33,010 nucleotides of DNA from CAZOHG01 sp964579725 (GCA_964579725.1 CAZOHG010000042.1:1-33010); one strand, 5' to 3'; shown: positions 26,101-33,010, counted from the stretch's first letter. Program-made: numbers and translations. Notes: a model not told the origin generated them from the letters alone.

Positions 26101-26321
26101 GGATTAATCCTAAATACCACGAGCAGATTTTTAAACTGTTTCACACGCTCAATGAAGTCAAAGAGGCGGAGAGCACAGGCGTCGGCCTCACCATTGTCAA
26201 GCGGATTGTTGAGAATCACAAGGGCAAGGTGTGGGTAGAATCCCAATCGGGGCAAGGGGCAACCTTTTATTTTACACTGCCTAAACAGTCGGAAATACCG
26301 GGGGAGAACGTGCCCAAATAG
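23130..26321 (+). CDS. Large PAS-4xGAF histidine kinase
   Basis: A 1063-residue soluble kinase. Domain order by eye: PAS about 28-135 (DHGFFIVQTNGGKILRANSYASKLTGYS), four GAF-type modules at about 165-315, 330-485, 495-650 and 665-825, each opened by a similar linker (for example LNKILNSVNSSLDLEEVIRI and MVNEVGKKIASTLNFNHLLD), then HisKA with His842 (NFVFTVSHDLKSPIVSISGF) and an ATPase domain (NLISNAVKYMG, DNGIGINPKYHEQIF, STGVGLTIVKRIVENHKG). GAF domains bind small ligands or chromophores; none of the four shows a clear bilin-binding Cys context. It starts 32 bp after the first kinase. Confidence 0.93.
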   Translation: MIEKNPPQNENVNLNPETQNEWDGMLRMANLIDHGFFIVQTNGGKILRANSYASKLTGYSVPELIGKPISQLHTGDELPLLQLEMQRLEFERETEVEGLHLIKKNGLHFPVDIKLSRLPDAGTEGPLAHFIAIYKEAHAGSWQDAYARRNEELVTLMEMGQTMASALNLEEIIDLSLIKLGTLTGASYAALFLADSLNAVRMFRAQKIPPEEIVLFDQPWKVGVEEGPFLEALQNRDLVQVKNVFENSHFEYLRPIAERIDYTAFISVPLIPKDVPIGVLNFYYQAERDFAQDEINFLRTAATYLAISIENSQLYRRYQEKTGQIAALNKILNSVNSSLDLEEVIRIIAAEVKKIIQFDFISVMLFDDSSKRTKYFPLGSRELAQTIGHDKWRPIDNSGLGWVTYLSETELGEAEDADRILYERRAKIEKSLQSRMRALLLSKGKYIGTLSLGTLEAQAYNPEHEALLKQIASQISTALENALLYQEVKRSLMEYSALTDVSNALSSSLNKSVVINSIVKAAAVAMGAKVSTIWFLGKSFRDAVKDPDNGVFQEMLASPLREKLNRMVQEMKPLAVRDLQREGFHPPELPDHPLGGNLHSYLGVPIISRGKTIAILSAYWEDYHQFDQREVRLLTAIASQAAIALENAHLFDRERKRAAQLAMVNEVGKKIASTLNFNHLLDNVVRAIFEIFSYRNVALYLFDKEKNTLVLKSQQGQLSQLLPVGTEIALQEGPIYKAFEIGKTVLINDLTQEERVEAGYPEQGALLNVPLKIANRSMGVLALLSEQPNTFDLRDVNAFEALSGQLSSAIQNALLFEETQRNTTKLKKANEELENFVFTVSHDLKSPIVSISGFASILVSDYRDKLDEEAFHYLERIRGNAKLMENLIHDLLNLSRIGRVTNPVEKVQMGQIVEAAVEDLQLQLREKNVRVDVAVDLPEVTCDRERMLQVFTNLISNAVKYMGDQPNPRIEIGFKDAGEAFQFFVKDNGIGINPKYHEQIFKLFHTLNEVKEAESTGVGLTIVKRIVENHKGKVWVESQSGQGATFYFTLPKQSEIPGENVPK

Positions 26322-26440
26322 GTGCCGAAGGGCAGATTCAAAAAACACACCAGAATTTTTGTTGAAGCAAGACCGATTTTGCGTGCGGGCACAAATCGAA
26401 AAAAATAAAAAAACAACAAGGACAACGGGAAAAATGCACC

Positions 26441-26480
26441 ACACGGTGTAACCGTTTTTAGGGAGGGGGTTACCTCGTGT
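26441..26480 (+). promoter_or_regulatory. Leader hairpin before the Rcp1-like regulator
   Basis: ACACG-GT-GTAACC (26441-26453) pairs with GGTTAC-CT-CGTGT (26468-26480), 5 and 6 bp with a small internal loop. It lies in the 271-bp gap between the large kinase and the regulator gene, 112 bases before the ATG. No T-run follows. It could be an RNA stability or attenuation element, or a protein binding palindrome. Confidence 0.4.
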
Positions 26481-26592
26481 TCAAAATGGACTTTGAGCAC
26501 AACGACAGGGGGTGCCGACCATTCCCTTGGGAGAGAAGAAAAAACGGACGGGACGAAGTGAGGGAAACGGGTCATTTTCTGGAGGAAAATGT

Positions 26593-27051
26593 ATGGCTAA
26601 TTTGCTAAAAGGGAACGGTGTGCCGGCACCAACCATTTTAATGGTTGAGGACAATTCGGACCATGCGGAGATCATTTCCCGCGTGTTGCGCAAAATTAAT
26701 CCCGGCGTCAGCATTCACATTGCGCGTGACGGCCAAAAAGCATTGGAAATTCTCGGTTTACTGGAAGGTTTTTCTCTAAGCATTCCGGTTCCGAAACTCA
26801 TTCTTCTGGATATTCGCCTGCCGAAATTCGACGGCTCCTATGTGTTAAAGGCGATTAAATCTTCCCGAAAATTGAAAAAAATCCCCGTCATTGTGCTGAC
26901 CACTTCCACACGGGATGTGGAAATCAAAGAAATGTACAAATTAGGTGCCAACAGCTACATTGTAAAACCCGGCCGATTCGAAGATTTTATGGTCCAATTG
27001 CGCAAGCTTCAACCCTATTTGGAAGACTATTCCATTAAGGCCAAACTGTAA
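26593..27051 (+). CDS. Rcp1-like single-domain response regulator
   Basis: A 152-residue receiver domain of the Rcp1 type, which pairs with phytochrome-like GAF kinases. It has MVEDNSDHAEIISRVLRKI, the phospho-acceptor in LILLDIRLPKFDG, the switch Thr in VLTTSTRD and the Lys in YIVKPGRFEDF. The start is ATG 26593 behind GGAGGAAAATGT; an upstream in-frame extension from 26512 has no ribosome site. The gene lies between two kinases, so cross-talk with the 4xGAF kinase is likely. Confidence 0.93.
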   Translation: MANLLKGNGVPAPTILMVEDNSDHAEIISRVLRKINPGVSIHIARDGQKALEILGLLEGFSLSIPVPKLILLDIRLPKFDGSYVLKAIKSSRKLKKIPVIVLTTSTRDVEIKEMYKLGANSYIVKPGRFEDFMVQLRKLQPYLEDYSIKAKL

Positions 27052-27066
27052 AAAAAGAGAGACGGT

Positions 27067-28896
27067 ATGACTCAACGAATTCTCATTGTGGAAGATTACC
27101 CTGACCAGGCGGAATTGATTTTTCGCGTATTTCGCAAACAAAAAGGAGAGCCTCATTTTGAAGTGGATTTTGTGGCCTCCGGTGAAGAATGCCTGAACAA
27201 ATTTGCCGAATGCACATACGATGCGCTGATTTTGGATTACAAACTCCCCGATTATTCCGGTTTGGAGGTGATTCGGATTTTGCGTGAGCGCGGCATTTTG
27301 CTTCCCATAATCATGATTACCAGTCAGGGAGACGAACGCGTGGCTGTCCAGGCCATGAAAGAAGGCGCTGCCGATTACATTGTGAAGGAAGTCGGGTACA
27401 TGAATTCCCTGCCCCGGGTGGTGGCCAACGCGATTCAAACACACAAACTGAAATCCCGTCTCCGTGAAAAAGAAAATATGCTGGAAAGCCTGGTGAACAA
27501 CGTGGACGACATTATTTTTTCCATTGACATGGACTACAAGTTCCAGTTTGTCAATCGCACCGTTCGGGAACTGGGCTACGAGCCGGACAAATTGGTCGGC
27601 CAATCCTTTCTTCTCCTGTTGCCTGAATTTACCGACACGCAGAGAATCCACGAAATTTTGCGAAATCCGATCGAAAAAAACTACGAAATTGAATTCAAAA
27701 CGCGCGACGGGAAAATCCAGTACATGCTGATTTCCTTTTCCCGTCTCAATGACGCCAAGCGCCAGTGGATTTTGGGAATTGCCAAAAATATTACAGAAAA
27801 GAAGCGGATGGAAGAATTGGTTCAGGAAAGCAAAAACAAGCTCCAAACGCTTTTTGACAGCATTACGGATCGGATTACCGTGGTGGACAAAAATTACACC
27901 ATTGTCATGGCCAACCGAATGGTGGCTCAGAGCGTAGGAGACCGACCTGAGAATCTGATCGGGAGGAAGTGCTATTCCCTGTATTCCGAAGACAACACCC
28001 GCTGCAACAACTGTGTTCTGAAAAGAACCTTCGAATCAGGGAAACCCGAATTTCTGGAACGCCGTATTGGGGACGGTGTCTTTCAATTTTGGGGCTACCC
28101 GATGTTCGATCTGAAAAATCGACTTCAATACGTCATTGAATACGTAAAAGACGTCACCGAGCAGAAAAATTTGGAGAAAAAGCTCATTCAATCGGAAAAA
28201 CTGGCAACCATTGGATTGTTGGCGTCCGGCGTGGCGCACGAGTTGCGAAATCCCCTCAACATTATTGAAACCGCCCGTTACTACCTGAGTGAAATTCTTC
28301 CCAAAGAAAATAGCGACGCTCAAAATAAGCTTTTAATTATTAAGAAAAACGTGACCCGAGCGTCCAATATTATTAACAATTTGCTCGAATTTTCGCGCCA
28401 TTCCTCCAAAGATAAAGAAACTGTGGAGATCAACCTCCTCATCGACAAAACGCTTTCCCTCATTGAAAAGGACCTCTCTTCTCACAATGTCACGGTGCGT
28501 AAGAATTACGGGACCATTCCCATGGCGTATTTTAATGTCGATTCGCTTAAGCAGGTCTTCTTGAATATTATTATTAATGCCATTCAGGCCATGCCCGAAG
28601 GCGGGGAATTGACGATTCGCACCCAATTCCTGCCCGAAAACAGTCTGCAAATTCAATTTTCGGACACCGGGCAGGGTATTTCCGAAGAAAATCTGAACCA
28701 CATTTTTACCCCGTTTTTCACAACCAAAGAGGTGGGTAAAGGAACGGGATTGGGCATGTACGTGTCCCATTCGATTATTCAGCGGGAAGGCGGCGAAATT
28801 TCTGTGAAGAGTGAGCTTGGCAAAGGCACAACCTTTACTATTGAGCTCCCGATCGCCGCAGAAACCCGTCCCGCCACCCGGGAGGTGAGCGCATGA
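27067..28896 (+). CDS. REC-PAS-PAS-histidine kinase
   Basis: A 609-residue soluble hybrid kinase with the receiver at the N-terminus. REC 1-125 (LIVEDYPDQAELIFRVF, LILDYKLPDYSG, IVKEVG). PAS1 about 133-252, PAS2 about 255-375. PAS2 contains a cysteine cluster, CYSLYSEDNTRCNNC, typical of a subset of PAS domains. The HisKA domain has His391 in LLASGVAHELRNPLNII (NtrB/ZraS type), and the ATPase domain has NIIINAIQAMP, DTGQGISEENLNHIFTPFFTTK and GTGLGMYVSHSII. The NtrB-like catalytic half makes the NtrC-type regulator at 12540 a possible partner. It starts 15 bp after the Rcp1-like gene and overlaps the next gene by 4 bp. Confidence 0.94.
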   Translation: MTQRILIVEDYPDQAELIFRVFRKQKGEPHFEVDFVASGEECLNKFAECTYDALILDYKLPDYSGLEVIRILRERGILLPIIMITSQGDERVAVQAMKEGAADYIVKEVGYMNSLPRVVANAIQTHKLKSRLREKENMLESLVNNVDDIIFSIDMDYKFQFVNRTVRELGYEPDKLVGQSFLLLLPEFTDTQRIHEILRNPIEKNYEIEFKTRDGKIQYMLISFSRLNDAKRQWILGIAKNITEKKRMEELVQESKNKLQTLFDSITDRITVVDKNYTIVMANRMVAQSVGDRPENLIGRKCYSLYSEDNTRCNNCVLKRTFESGKPEFLERRIGDGVFQFWGYPMFDLKNRLQYVIEYVKDVTEQKNLEKKLIQSEKLATIGLLASGVAHELRNPLNIIETARYYLSEILPKENSDAQNKLLIIKKNVTRASNIINNLLEFSRHSSKDKETVEINLLIDKTLSLIEKDLSSHNVTVRKNYGTIPMAYFNVDSLKQVFLNIIINAIQAMPEGGELTIRTQFLPENSLQIQFSDTGQGISEENLNHIFTPFFTTKEVGKGTGLGMYVSHSIIQREGGEISVKSELGKGTTFTIELPIAAETRPATREVSA

Positions 28897-29261
28897 AGGA
28901 AAAATTAGATGTCCTGGTGGTTGACGACGAACCGGAAATTTTGCAATTGCTTGAACTGCTGCTGTCCCGTCGAGGATTTTCCGTTAAAACGGCTCTCAAT
29001 GGCCTGGAAGCCATTTCTACCCTGAATGCCTACGACGTCAAAGTGTTACTAACCGATTTGAAAATGCCGGCATTGAGCGGAATGAAATTGATCGAATTGG
29101 TTCGAATGGATTTTCCAGAAGTGAAGGTGTTGGTATTTACCGGTTTTGGGTCTCTGGAAACCGAAACCAAAGCCTTGAAAATGGGAGTCAGCCGCTATTT
29201 TCTCAAACCGCTTCCCGTGGAAGAACTGCTTTCCGAATTAAACGACGCTTGCAAAACTTGA
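28893..29261 (+). CDS. Single-domain response regulator (REC)
   Basis: A 122-residue receiver domain: VVDDEPE, phospho-acceptor D55 in LLTDLKMPALSG, switch Thr in VFTGFGS and Lys in YFLKPLP. Its ATG overlaps the stop of the REC-PAS-PAS kinase gene (ATGA), so the two are translated together and are probably a cognate pair or relay. GGGAGGTGAGC supplies the ribosome site inside the upstream gene. Confidence 0.93.
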   Translation: MKEKLDVLVVDDEPEILQLLELLLSRRGFSVKTALNGLEAISTLNAYDVKVLLTDLKMPALSGMKLIELVRMDFPEVKVLVFTGFGSLETETKALKMGVSRYFLKPLPVEELLSELNDACKT

Positions 29262-29372
29262 CCCGGACTCAAGTTGAGAGCAACGCGACCAAACACCATT
29301 TTTAGCAAAAAAAGCATTTTTCTTCGATTATCCGATGTGGTCTCGCCAAAAAGGCGCTGTGCCTCCGATTCC

Positions 29373-29412
29373 CGGGTTTAGCGGTGTTGTCGGAAAATGA
29401 CACGACAAACCC
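29373..29412. terminator. Possible hairpin between convergent operons
   Basis: CGGGTTT (29373-29379) and AAACCCG (29406-29412) are complementary, with a further TTGTCG/CGACAA pair inside. It lies in the 182-bp gap between the plus-strand kinase operon and the minus-strand stress operon. No T-run follows, so a terminator role is uncertain. Confidence 0.35.
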
Positions 29413-29443
29413 GTAGCAGAAAATTCCTCGCTGTGAAATTGAT

Positions 29444-30604
29444 TTAGTTCTTCCGGTTCTGCGGTTGAAGTGTGTTTAAAATCTTTTTCAACCAGATGCG
29501 GGGCATATTGCCCATAATAAAAAAGGCGAAGCCGCCCCTTTCACCGGACACGCTCGCAATTCGAAGGTAAGGCTCTCCGCCCTTTCGAAAACCTCGCCCC
29601 ATTCGCTTCAAAAAATGTCGTTGCATTTTGGGATTGGCTTGAATTTGAAAAACGGAAAAATCGAGGATTCCGTCGCTGTAGTGGGAGTGAGCCATGTGCA
29701 TGTGGTGTCGGGTCATCCGAAATCCTCGAACAAATTGGAAGCCGTCCGGCAGGGGTACGGGACGGTAAATTGGGAAAGGGGCGCTTTTGGCAAAATCGCT
29801 AAAATTACGATATTCCGTTCCCATTCCCCTTCGGGGATGGTGCCGCTCGTGACGAGCAGGCACCTCTTTTGAAACGGCCGGAGGCACGCGAAAAAGGGAA
29901 TCGGGCAGCGCCGGTTGCAACGTGATTTTTCGGGTTGTACTGGCAAAAAGCGGCCGCTGCCCCTGTTTTTGGACCAACACCTGAAAACGCCGCAGCACCA
30001 GGCCTGTTTGGGCGTCAATCCAGAAAATCCAGGCAAATCGCCCCGCAAATTTGGGACGAATGTTGAGCACAATGACCTTTCTGCCCAAAAATGAGCGTGT
30101 CTGAGTGGTGTCCACCCGGTAATTTTGGGCAATTAAATTCAAATAGGGCTTTCCGCGGAATTGCAAAAAATCGTTTTTTTCAATGTGATTTGCGCCCGGC
30201 GGCACGCGGCGTACCTTCCAACGTTTCCCCCGCTTCAAAAAGATTTTGTCTCCCCGGCGAATCACAAGAACACCCCGAAGGCTATTTTCAATGCGGATTT
30301 TGTTGGGAGAAGCGTACCAGATTTTCCGCGTTTTGACAAGCGGCCCTCCCTTTTTACGATTGGGACGAGGCGAAAAGATCGAATCCGCAACCACAGCGTA
30401 GTAAGAGGTATTTTGGTAGCCGCGCCGCACTTGCGCGACGATTTTCGAGAGAATGGCCTGCGGCGAAGAGCCCGGTTGCGCCGCCGAAAGAGTAGAAAGA
30501 GAAAGGAACAGGAAAAAGACTCCCCATGCGACACCGAGTTCGAACCGTCGAAGGCGCCTCAATTTTAAAGGGGAAGAGAAAAATGTCCCAAATCGTGTAG
30601 TCAT
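29444..30604 (-). CDS. RseB/MucB-like periplasmic sigma-regulatory protein
   Basis: A 386-residue exported protein. A membrane-spanning signal (about residues 24-42, ending LSAAQ) precedes a LolA/RseB-like N-terminal domain (about 45-255: KIWYASPNKIRIEN, GKPYLNLIAQNYRV, VIVLNIRPKFAGRFAWIFWIDAQTGLVLRRF) and a smaller C-terminal domain (about 275-380: PLPDGFQFVRGF, YSDGILDFSVF, FFIMGNMP). RseB of proteobacteria senses lipoprotein or LPS signals and shields the anti-sigma factor from proteolysis. The ATG overlaps the TGA of the anti-sigma gene by 4 bp with GGAGG upstream, so coupling is strong. Sequence similarity is judged by pattern; the operon context supports it. Confidence 0.8.
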   Translation of the reverse strand: MTTRFGTFFSSPLKLRRLRRFELGVAWGVFFLFLSLSTLSAAQPGSSPQAILSKIVAQVRRGYQNTSYYAVVADSIFSPRPNRKKGGPLVKTRKIWYASPNKIRIENSLRGVLVIRRGDKIFLKRGKRWKVRRVPPGANHIEKNDFLQFRGKPYLNLIAQNYRVDTTQTRSFLGRKVIVLNIRPKFAGRFAWIFWIDAQTGLVLRRFQVLVQKQGQRPLFASTTRKITLQPALPDSLFRVPPAVSKEVPARHERHHPRRGMGTEYRNFSDFAKSAPFPIYRPVPLPDGFQFVRGFRMTRHHMHMAHSHYSDGILDFSVFQIQANPKMQRHFLKRMGRGFRKGGEPYLRIASVSGERGGFAFFIMGNMPRIWLKKILNTLQPQNRKN

Positions 30605-31128
30605 TCATTTCCTCCGGTCAGATCGGCTTCGGTCATGAGCACGTCGGACGGATCGACCAGCGAGGTTTCGAACGGATTGCCGGACGACGCCTCCTGGTAG
30701 CTCTCGTAAAAGAAATCGATTGAATCCCACGCCACCTCCCCGGAGCGGTGAAGGGTGTGAAAGCCGAAATAGGAAATAAAGGCGAGCGTGACCAGAGCAA
30801 CCCCCCAGCGGTAGGCTGGTTGAAAAACCAACGCGGATGCCCAATCGCGCATCTTGCGCAACCACCTTTCCCAAAGCGATTCGGGTGCGGGTTGAGCCAA
30901 TTTAGCGCGCAGACCGCTTTGAAATTCTCCCCAAAATTTCGGGTCCGATATTTCGAGGTGTTGGGCTTTGAGTGTGTGTTTCAAGGCAACCAAAGACTGG
31001 ACATCTCGCTGGCAAACCGAACATGTTCGGTAATGCTCTGTCAATTTGGGAAAAGCCTTCGCCAAAGCGCCAATATCCCCGTCGAAGGCAAGCCATTTTT
31101 CCTGCGTTTTTTTACAAATTTTTTTCAT
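30601..31128 (-). CDS. Membrane anti-sigma factor with zinc-finger-like N-terminus
   Basis: A 175-residue single-pass protein. The cytoplasmic N-terminal part has HYRTCSVCQ, the H-x3-C-x2-C pattern of ZAS anti-sigma domains. One membrane helix lies at about residues 108-124 (WGVALVTLAFISYFGF). The remaining 50 residues would be periplasmic, where RseB-like protein could bind. Start: ATG 31128 with AAGGTGAG upstream is preferred; a GTG at 31143 would add five residues. It lies 49 bp after the sigma gene and overlaps the RseB-like gene. Confidence 0.85.
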   Translation of the reverse strand: MKKICKKTQEKWLAFDGDIGALAKAFPKLTEHYRTCSVCQRDVQSLVALKHTLKAQHLEISDPKFWGEFQSGLRAKLAQPAPESLWERWLRKMRDWASALVFQPAYRWGVALVTLAFISYFGFHTLHRSGEVAWDSIDFFYESYQEASSGNPFETSLVDPSDVLMTEADLTGGNE

Positions 31129-31177
31129 GGCAAAACCACTCACCTTTTTTCAATGATTTCGGGACACAACCTTCTGC

Positions 31178-31780
31178 TTAAATTGGGCGTAATTCCCGCT
31201 CCAAAACCCGTTTTAGTTTGCGTCGAGCGTGGAAAAGCCTGGATTTAACCGTTCCTTTTGGGATTCCCAAAATTCTTCCCGTTTCTTCTTCCGAAAATCC
31301 CTCAATATCGCGCAAAATGACCACGGATCGATATTTTTCGGGCAGACGACTAATGGCGTGGTGTACCAGCGCCCGCCGGTCGTTTTCCTCTTCGGCGTCC
31401 TGCGTGTCTGACAGCGTTTCCAAGAGGTTGGTGCGTGTTTCATCGTTTTCATTTTGAAAAATCGAGAAAAAGTGAACCAATTTTTTCCGCCGGTAGAGAT
31501 TGACGGAATGATTGACCAAGATTCGAAAAAACCACGGGGCAAATCGTTCACCCTCCCGAAAGGTTTGTCGAGCCTGAAAGAGCTTGACGAATGTGTCCTG
31601 GGCCAGGTCTTTGGCTTCTTCCAGATTGTGGACATATTGAAAAGCGACGGAAACGGCGCGTTTTTGGTAGCGTTCCACAAGACGCTCGAAAGCGCGGACA
31701 TCCCCCCTTTGAAATCTGGCCATGAGGCTTTCATCCGTTTCAACGTCGATTTTCTCCATTTTCGCCACAGCTTCACGCAC
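31178..31780 (-). CDS. ECF-type RNA polymerase sigma factor (RpoE-like)
   Basis: A 200-residue sigma-70 family protein of the ECF class. Region 2 covers about 15-90 (FERLVERYQKRAVSVAFQYVHNLEEAKDLAQDTFVKLFQ, WFFRILVNHSVNLYRRKK); region 4 covers about 140-195 (AISRLPEKYRSVVILRDIEGFSEEETGRILGIPKGTVKSRLFHARRKLKRVL). The start used is GTG 31780; ATG 31759 (MEKIDVETDE) is an alternative. It should direct envelope-stress transcription and be held by the anti-sigma factor encoded just downstream. Confidence 0.95.
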   Translation of the reverse strand: MREAVAKMEKIDVETDESLMARFQRGDVRAFERLVERYQKRAVSVAFQYVHNLEEAKDLAQDTFVKLFQARQTFREGERFAPWFFRILVNHSVNLYRRKKLVHFFSIFQNENDETRTNLLETLSDTQDAEEENDRRALVHHAISRLPEKYRSVVILRDIEGFSEEETGRILGIPKGTVKSRLFHARRKLKRVLERELRPI

Positions 31781-31800
31781 AAGCTACTCTCTTATTGAAG

Positions 31801-31826
31801 GAAGGCGGCGCGGGTACGCCGCCTTC
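31801..31826 (-). promoter_or_regulatory. Intra-operon hairpin between the Spy-like and sigma genes
   Basis: GAAGGCGGCG (31801-31810) and CGCCGCCTTC (31817-31826) form a perfect 10-bp stem with a 6-base loop. On the minus strand it follows the Spy-like stop by 11 bases and no T-run comes after it. It may stabilise the upstream message or attenuate read-through, giving more Spy-like protein than sigma factor. Confidence 0.6.
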
Positions 31827-31837
31827 TCAGGGTTCTC

Positions 31838-32335
31838 TTAATCGTTGTCACGCGGCGGTTGCGGCATCGGCCCCATCATCGGATGATGTTTGGGGAAACG
31901 CTTGTGTTCTCGGAACTCACGTCTGTGATGCCACATTCCCTTTTTCCCTTGCTTTACTCGCATTTTCATTCGTTCAGCCCGCAGCGCCTGCATTTTCTTC
32001 CACTGTTCATCCGTCAGGATTTTTCGCACGGCGATTTGTTGATCGATCCGGTTTTGGGCTATTTGGGCTTTGATTTTTGAAATTTCAGCCTGCTTTTTCT
32101 GCACTTTGGCTACATCCGGAACCCGTGCGCTGCGCAGGAGTTGCCGCAAATCTAATGTAGCAATTTTTAATTTGGCCCGCAATTCAATCTGCTGTTTTTG
32201 GTAATTGGTGTGGATTTTTTGGATCTTTGCACGCTGATCCGGTGTCAACAGATCTCGGATCGGCATTTCCTGCGCCATAGCGGTCCCAACCCAAAACAGC
32301 GCCAGAACCATTAAAATACCGGTGACTCGTTTCAT
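31838..32335 (-). CDS. Spy/CpxP-like periplasmic protein
   Basis: A 165-residue exported helical protein. Signal peptide MKRVTGILMVLALFWVGTAMAQ. Two LTxxQ-type motifs are visible, LLTPDQRAKIQKI and ILTDEQWKKMQAL, which mark the Spy/CpxP/ZraP family. The tail is His/Met-rich (MWHHRREFREHKRFPKHHPMMGPMP) and could bind metal, as in ZraP. The start at 32335 is chosen because AAAGGAGG stands 7 bases upstream; a longer frame from 32377 would only add a Lys-rich leader. Family members are ATP-independent chaperones or stress sensors. As first gene of the sigma operon it is probably a target of its own sigma factor. Confidence 0.88.
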   Translation of the reverse strand: MKRVTGILMVLALFWVGTAMAQEMPIRDLLTPDQRAKIQKIHTNYQKQQIELRAKLKIATLDLRQLLRSARVPDVAKVQKKQAEISKIKAQIAQNRIDQQIAVRKILTDEQWKKMQALRAERMKMRVKQGKKGMWHHRREFREHKRFPKHHPMMGPMPQPPRDND

Positions 32336-32382
32336 TTTCCAACCTCCTTTTGTTTTTTTCATGACCGTTGACTTCATTCTTT

Positions 32383-32410
32383 ACTACAGTTGTTTCTATT
32401 AGGAGGTTCA
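32383..32410 (-). promoter_or_regulatory. Possible ECF-sigma autoregulatory promoter
   Basis: On the minus strand TGAACC (32410-32405) and TGTAGT (32388-32383) are separated by 16 bp, with the expected start about 40 bases before the Spy-like ATG. GAAC-type -35 boxes with a 16-bp spacer are usual for ECF promoters. No second copy was found in the window to compare. Confidence 0.3.
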
Positions 32411-32447
32411 ATGATTTTTTGTTTTTGGAAGAAGAAAAACGTCTTGT

Positions 32448-32765
32448 TTAAGCCGCGTCCCAAATTGAATGTGAGAGGCAGAAAATAGCCAAGGCTTTTT
32501 TTAAGATGTCACGCCTCATCTTCGTGTCGGCCATTTCCTTACGTAGCTTCCGAATCTCATCCTCCGGTTCCTTTAATCTCCCTCTCCCCGGGAAAGCATG
32601 CTCTTTACCGGCTTTGTACTCCCTTATCCAGCGGTTCAGTAGATTGGGGGTAAACCCCGGATTACGGGCCACCGCCGAAGCAGGACTCCCGGCAGTTTTA
32701 GGAAAGCCGCACCACCTCAAATTTAAACTCTTTGCTGCAGATTCGTCTCTTTGGCTTGCTCAAGT
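32448..32765 (-). pseudogene. IS3-family orfA remnant, frameshifted
   Basis: The minus-strand frame encodes GFTPNLLNRWIREYKAGKEHAFPGRGRLKEPEDEIRKLRKEMADTKMRRDILKKALAIF, the typical IS3 OrfA helix-turn-helix partner plus leucine-zipper region. The N-terminal part (KRRICSKEFKFEVVRLS, from about 32765) lies in another frame and meets a stop near 32702, so a frameshift has broken the gene. A run of seven A before GCC (32491-32483 region) is where IS3 elements shift frame to orfB, but no orfB follows; the sequence turns into the stress-operon upstream region. The element is a dead fragment. Confidence 0.8.
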
Positions 32766-33010
32766 GGATACCCCCTTTCTTTGAGTGAATCGCCATACAA
32801 TATAAAAAAGCCTTAACTCCGTGTCCACTTTAATCTAGCGAATTCACTCGGAGGCGGTCTGATTCTCAACCTGTCAATCCATTGGTGGGCGAATAGTGGG
32901 AATACTTTCGTTTTTTATTCACTTAGGACGTCATTTTGCGATCAAAAAATTTCCGCAACGATTATTTTGCCGCCTTCGGTGCGCCAATGAAACCGGCGTA
33001 GCGCCCCAAC
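32766..33010. other. Right-end intergenic stretch
   Basis: No gene recognised. The sequence beside the IS3 remnant (32766-32860, including TGTCCACTTTAATCTAGCGA) may belong to the end of that element, but no matching inverted repeat was found at the other side. Nothing else stands out. Confidence 0.4.

Noticed and set aside
1..33010. CRISPR array
   Set aside because: No regularly spaced direct repeats were seen anywhere in the window.

Overview
The window is chromosomal DNA from a Gram-negative bacterium of moderate GC content. An OmpP1/FadL outer-membrane protein, lipoproteins, a Tat translocase subunit, an RseB-like envelope-stress module and many PAS/GAF histidine kinases support this. The style of the kinases and the selenocysteine-containing SelD fit lineages such as Calditrichota/KSB1 or other FCB-like phyla. 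That placement is inference; nothing here fixes a taxon.

Left end (1-4870): a fragment of an integron gene-cassette array with no integrase in view. Three attC-like sites (left one cut by the window edge) separate two minus-strand cassettes: an OLD-family ATPase/TOPRIM nuclease and a protein with an N-terminal deoxyribosyltransferase/TIR-like (DRHyd) domain. A third cassette survives only as a short coding tail next to an IS with a DDE transposase and 19-bp inverted ends. The array thus stops at the IS and continues leftwards out of the window. Both cassette genes look like defence genes.

4870-12150: after an intergenic stretch with a REP-like palindrome comes selD, interrupted by an in-frame UGA at codon 19 with a hairpin just downstream, so it is read here as a selenoprotein. 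Next are an Nramp-like transporter with non-canonical metal-site motifs behind a potentially structured leader, then an OmpP1/FadL porin, an esterase lipoprotein and a small lipoprotein-like protein.

12540-16380: an NtrC-type sigma-54 activator, a REC-only protein (TTG start) overlapping a REC-PAS-PAS protein without kinase domain, and a small zinc-finger anti-sigma-like protein.

16654-21576: a lytic transglycosylase, then a tight run tatC, dcd, PHP phosphoesterase, metallo-beta-lactamase hydrolase and NrnA-like DHH phosphoesterase: a housekeeping group of protein export and nucleotide turnover.

21988-29261: a signalling island of PAS-histidine kinase, PAS-4xGAF-histidine kinase, Rcp1-like response regulator, REC-PAS-PAS-histidine kinase and a REC-only protein, all co-directional and closely packed.

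32377-29444 (minus): an envelope-stress operon of Spy/CpxP-like periplasmic protein, ECF sigma factor, membrane anti-sigma factor and RseB-like protein. Right of it lies a decayed IS3-family orfA fragment.
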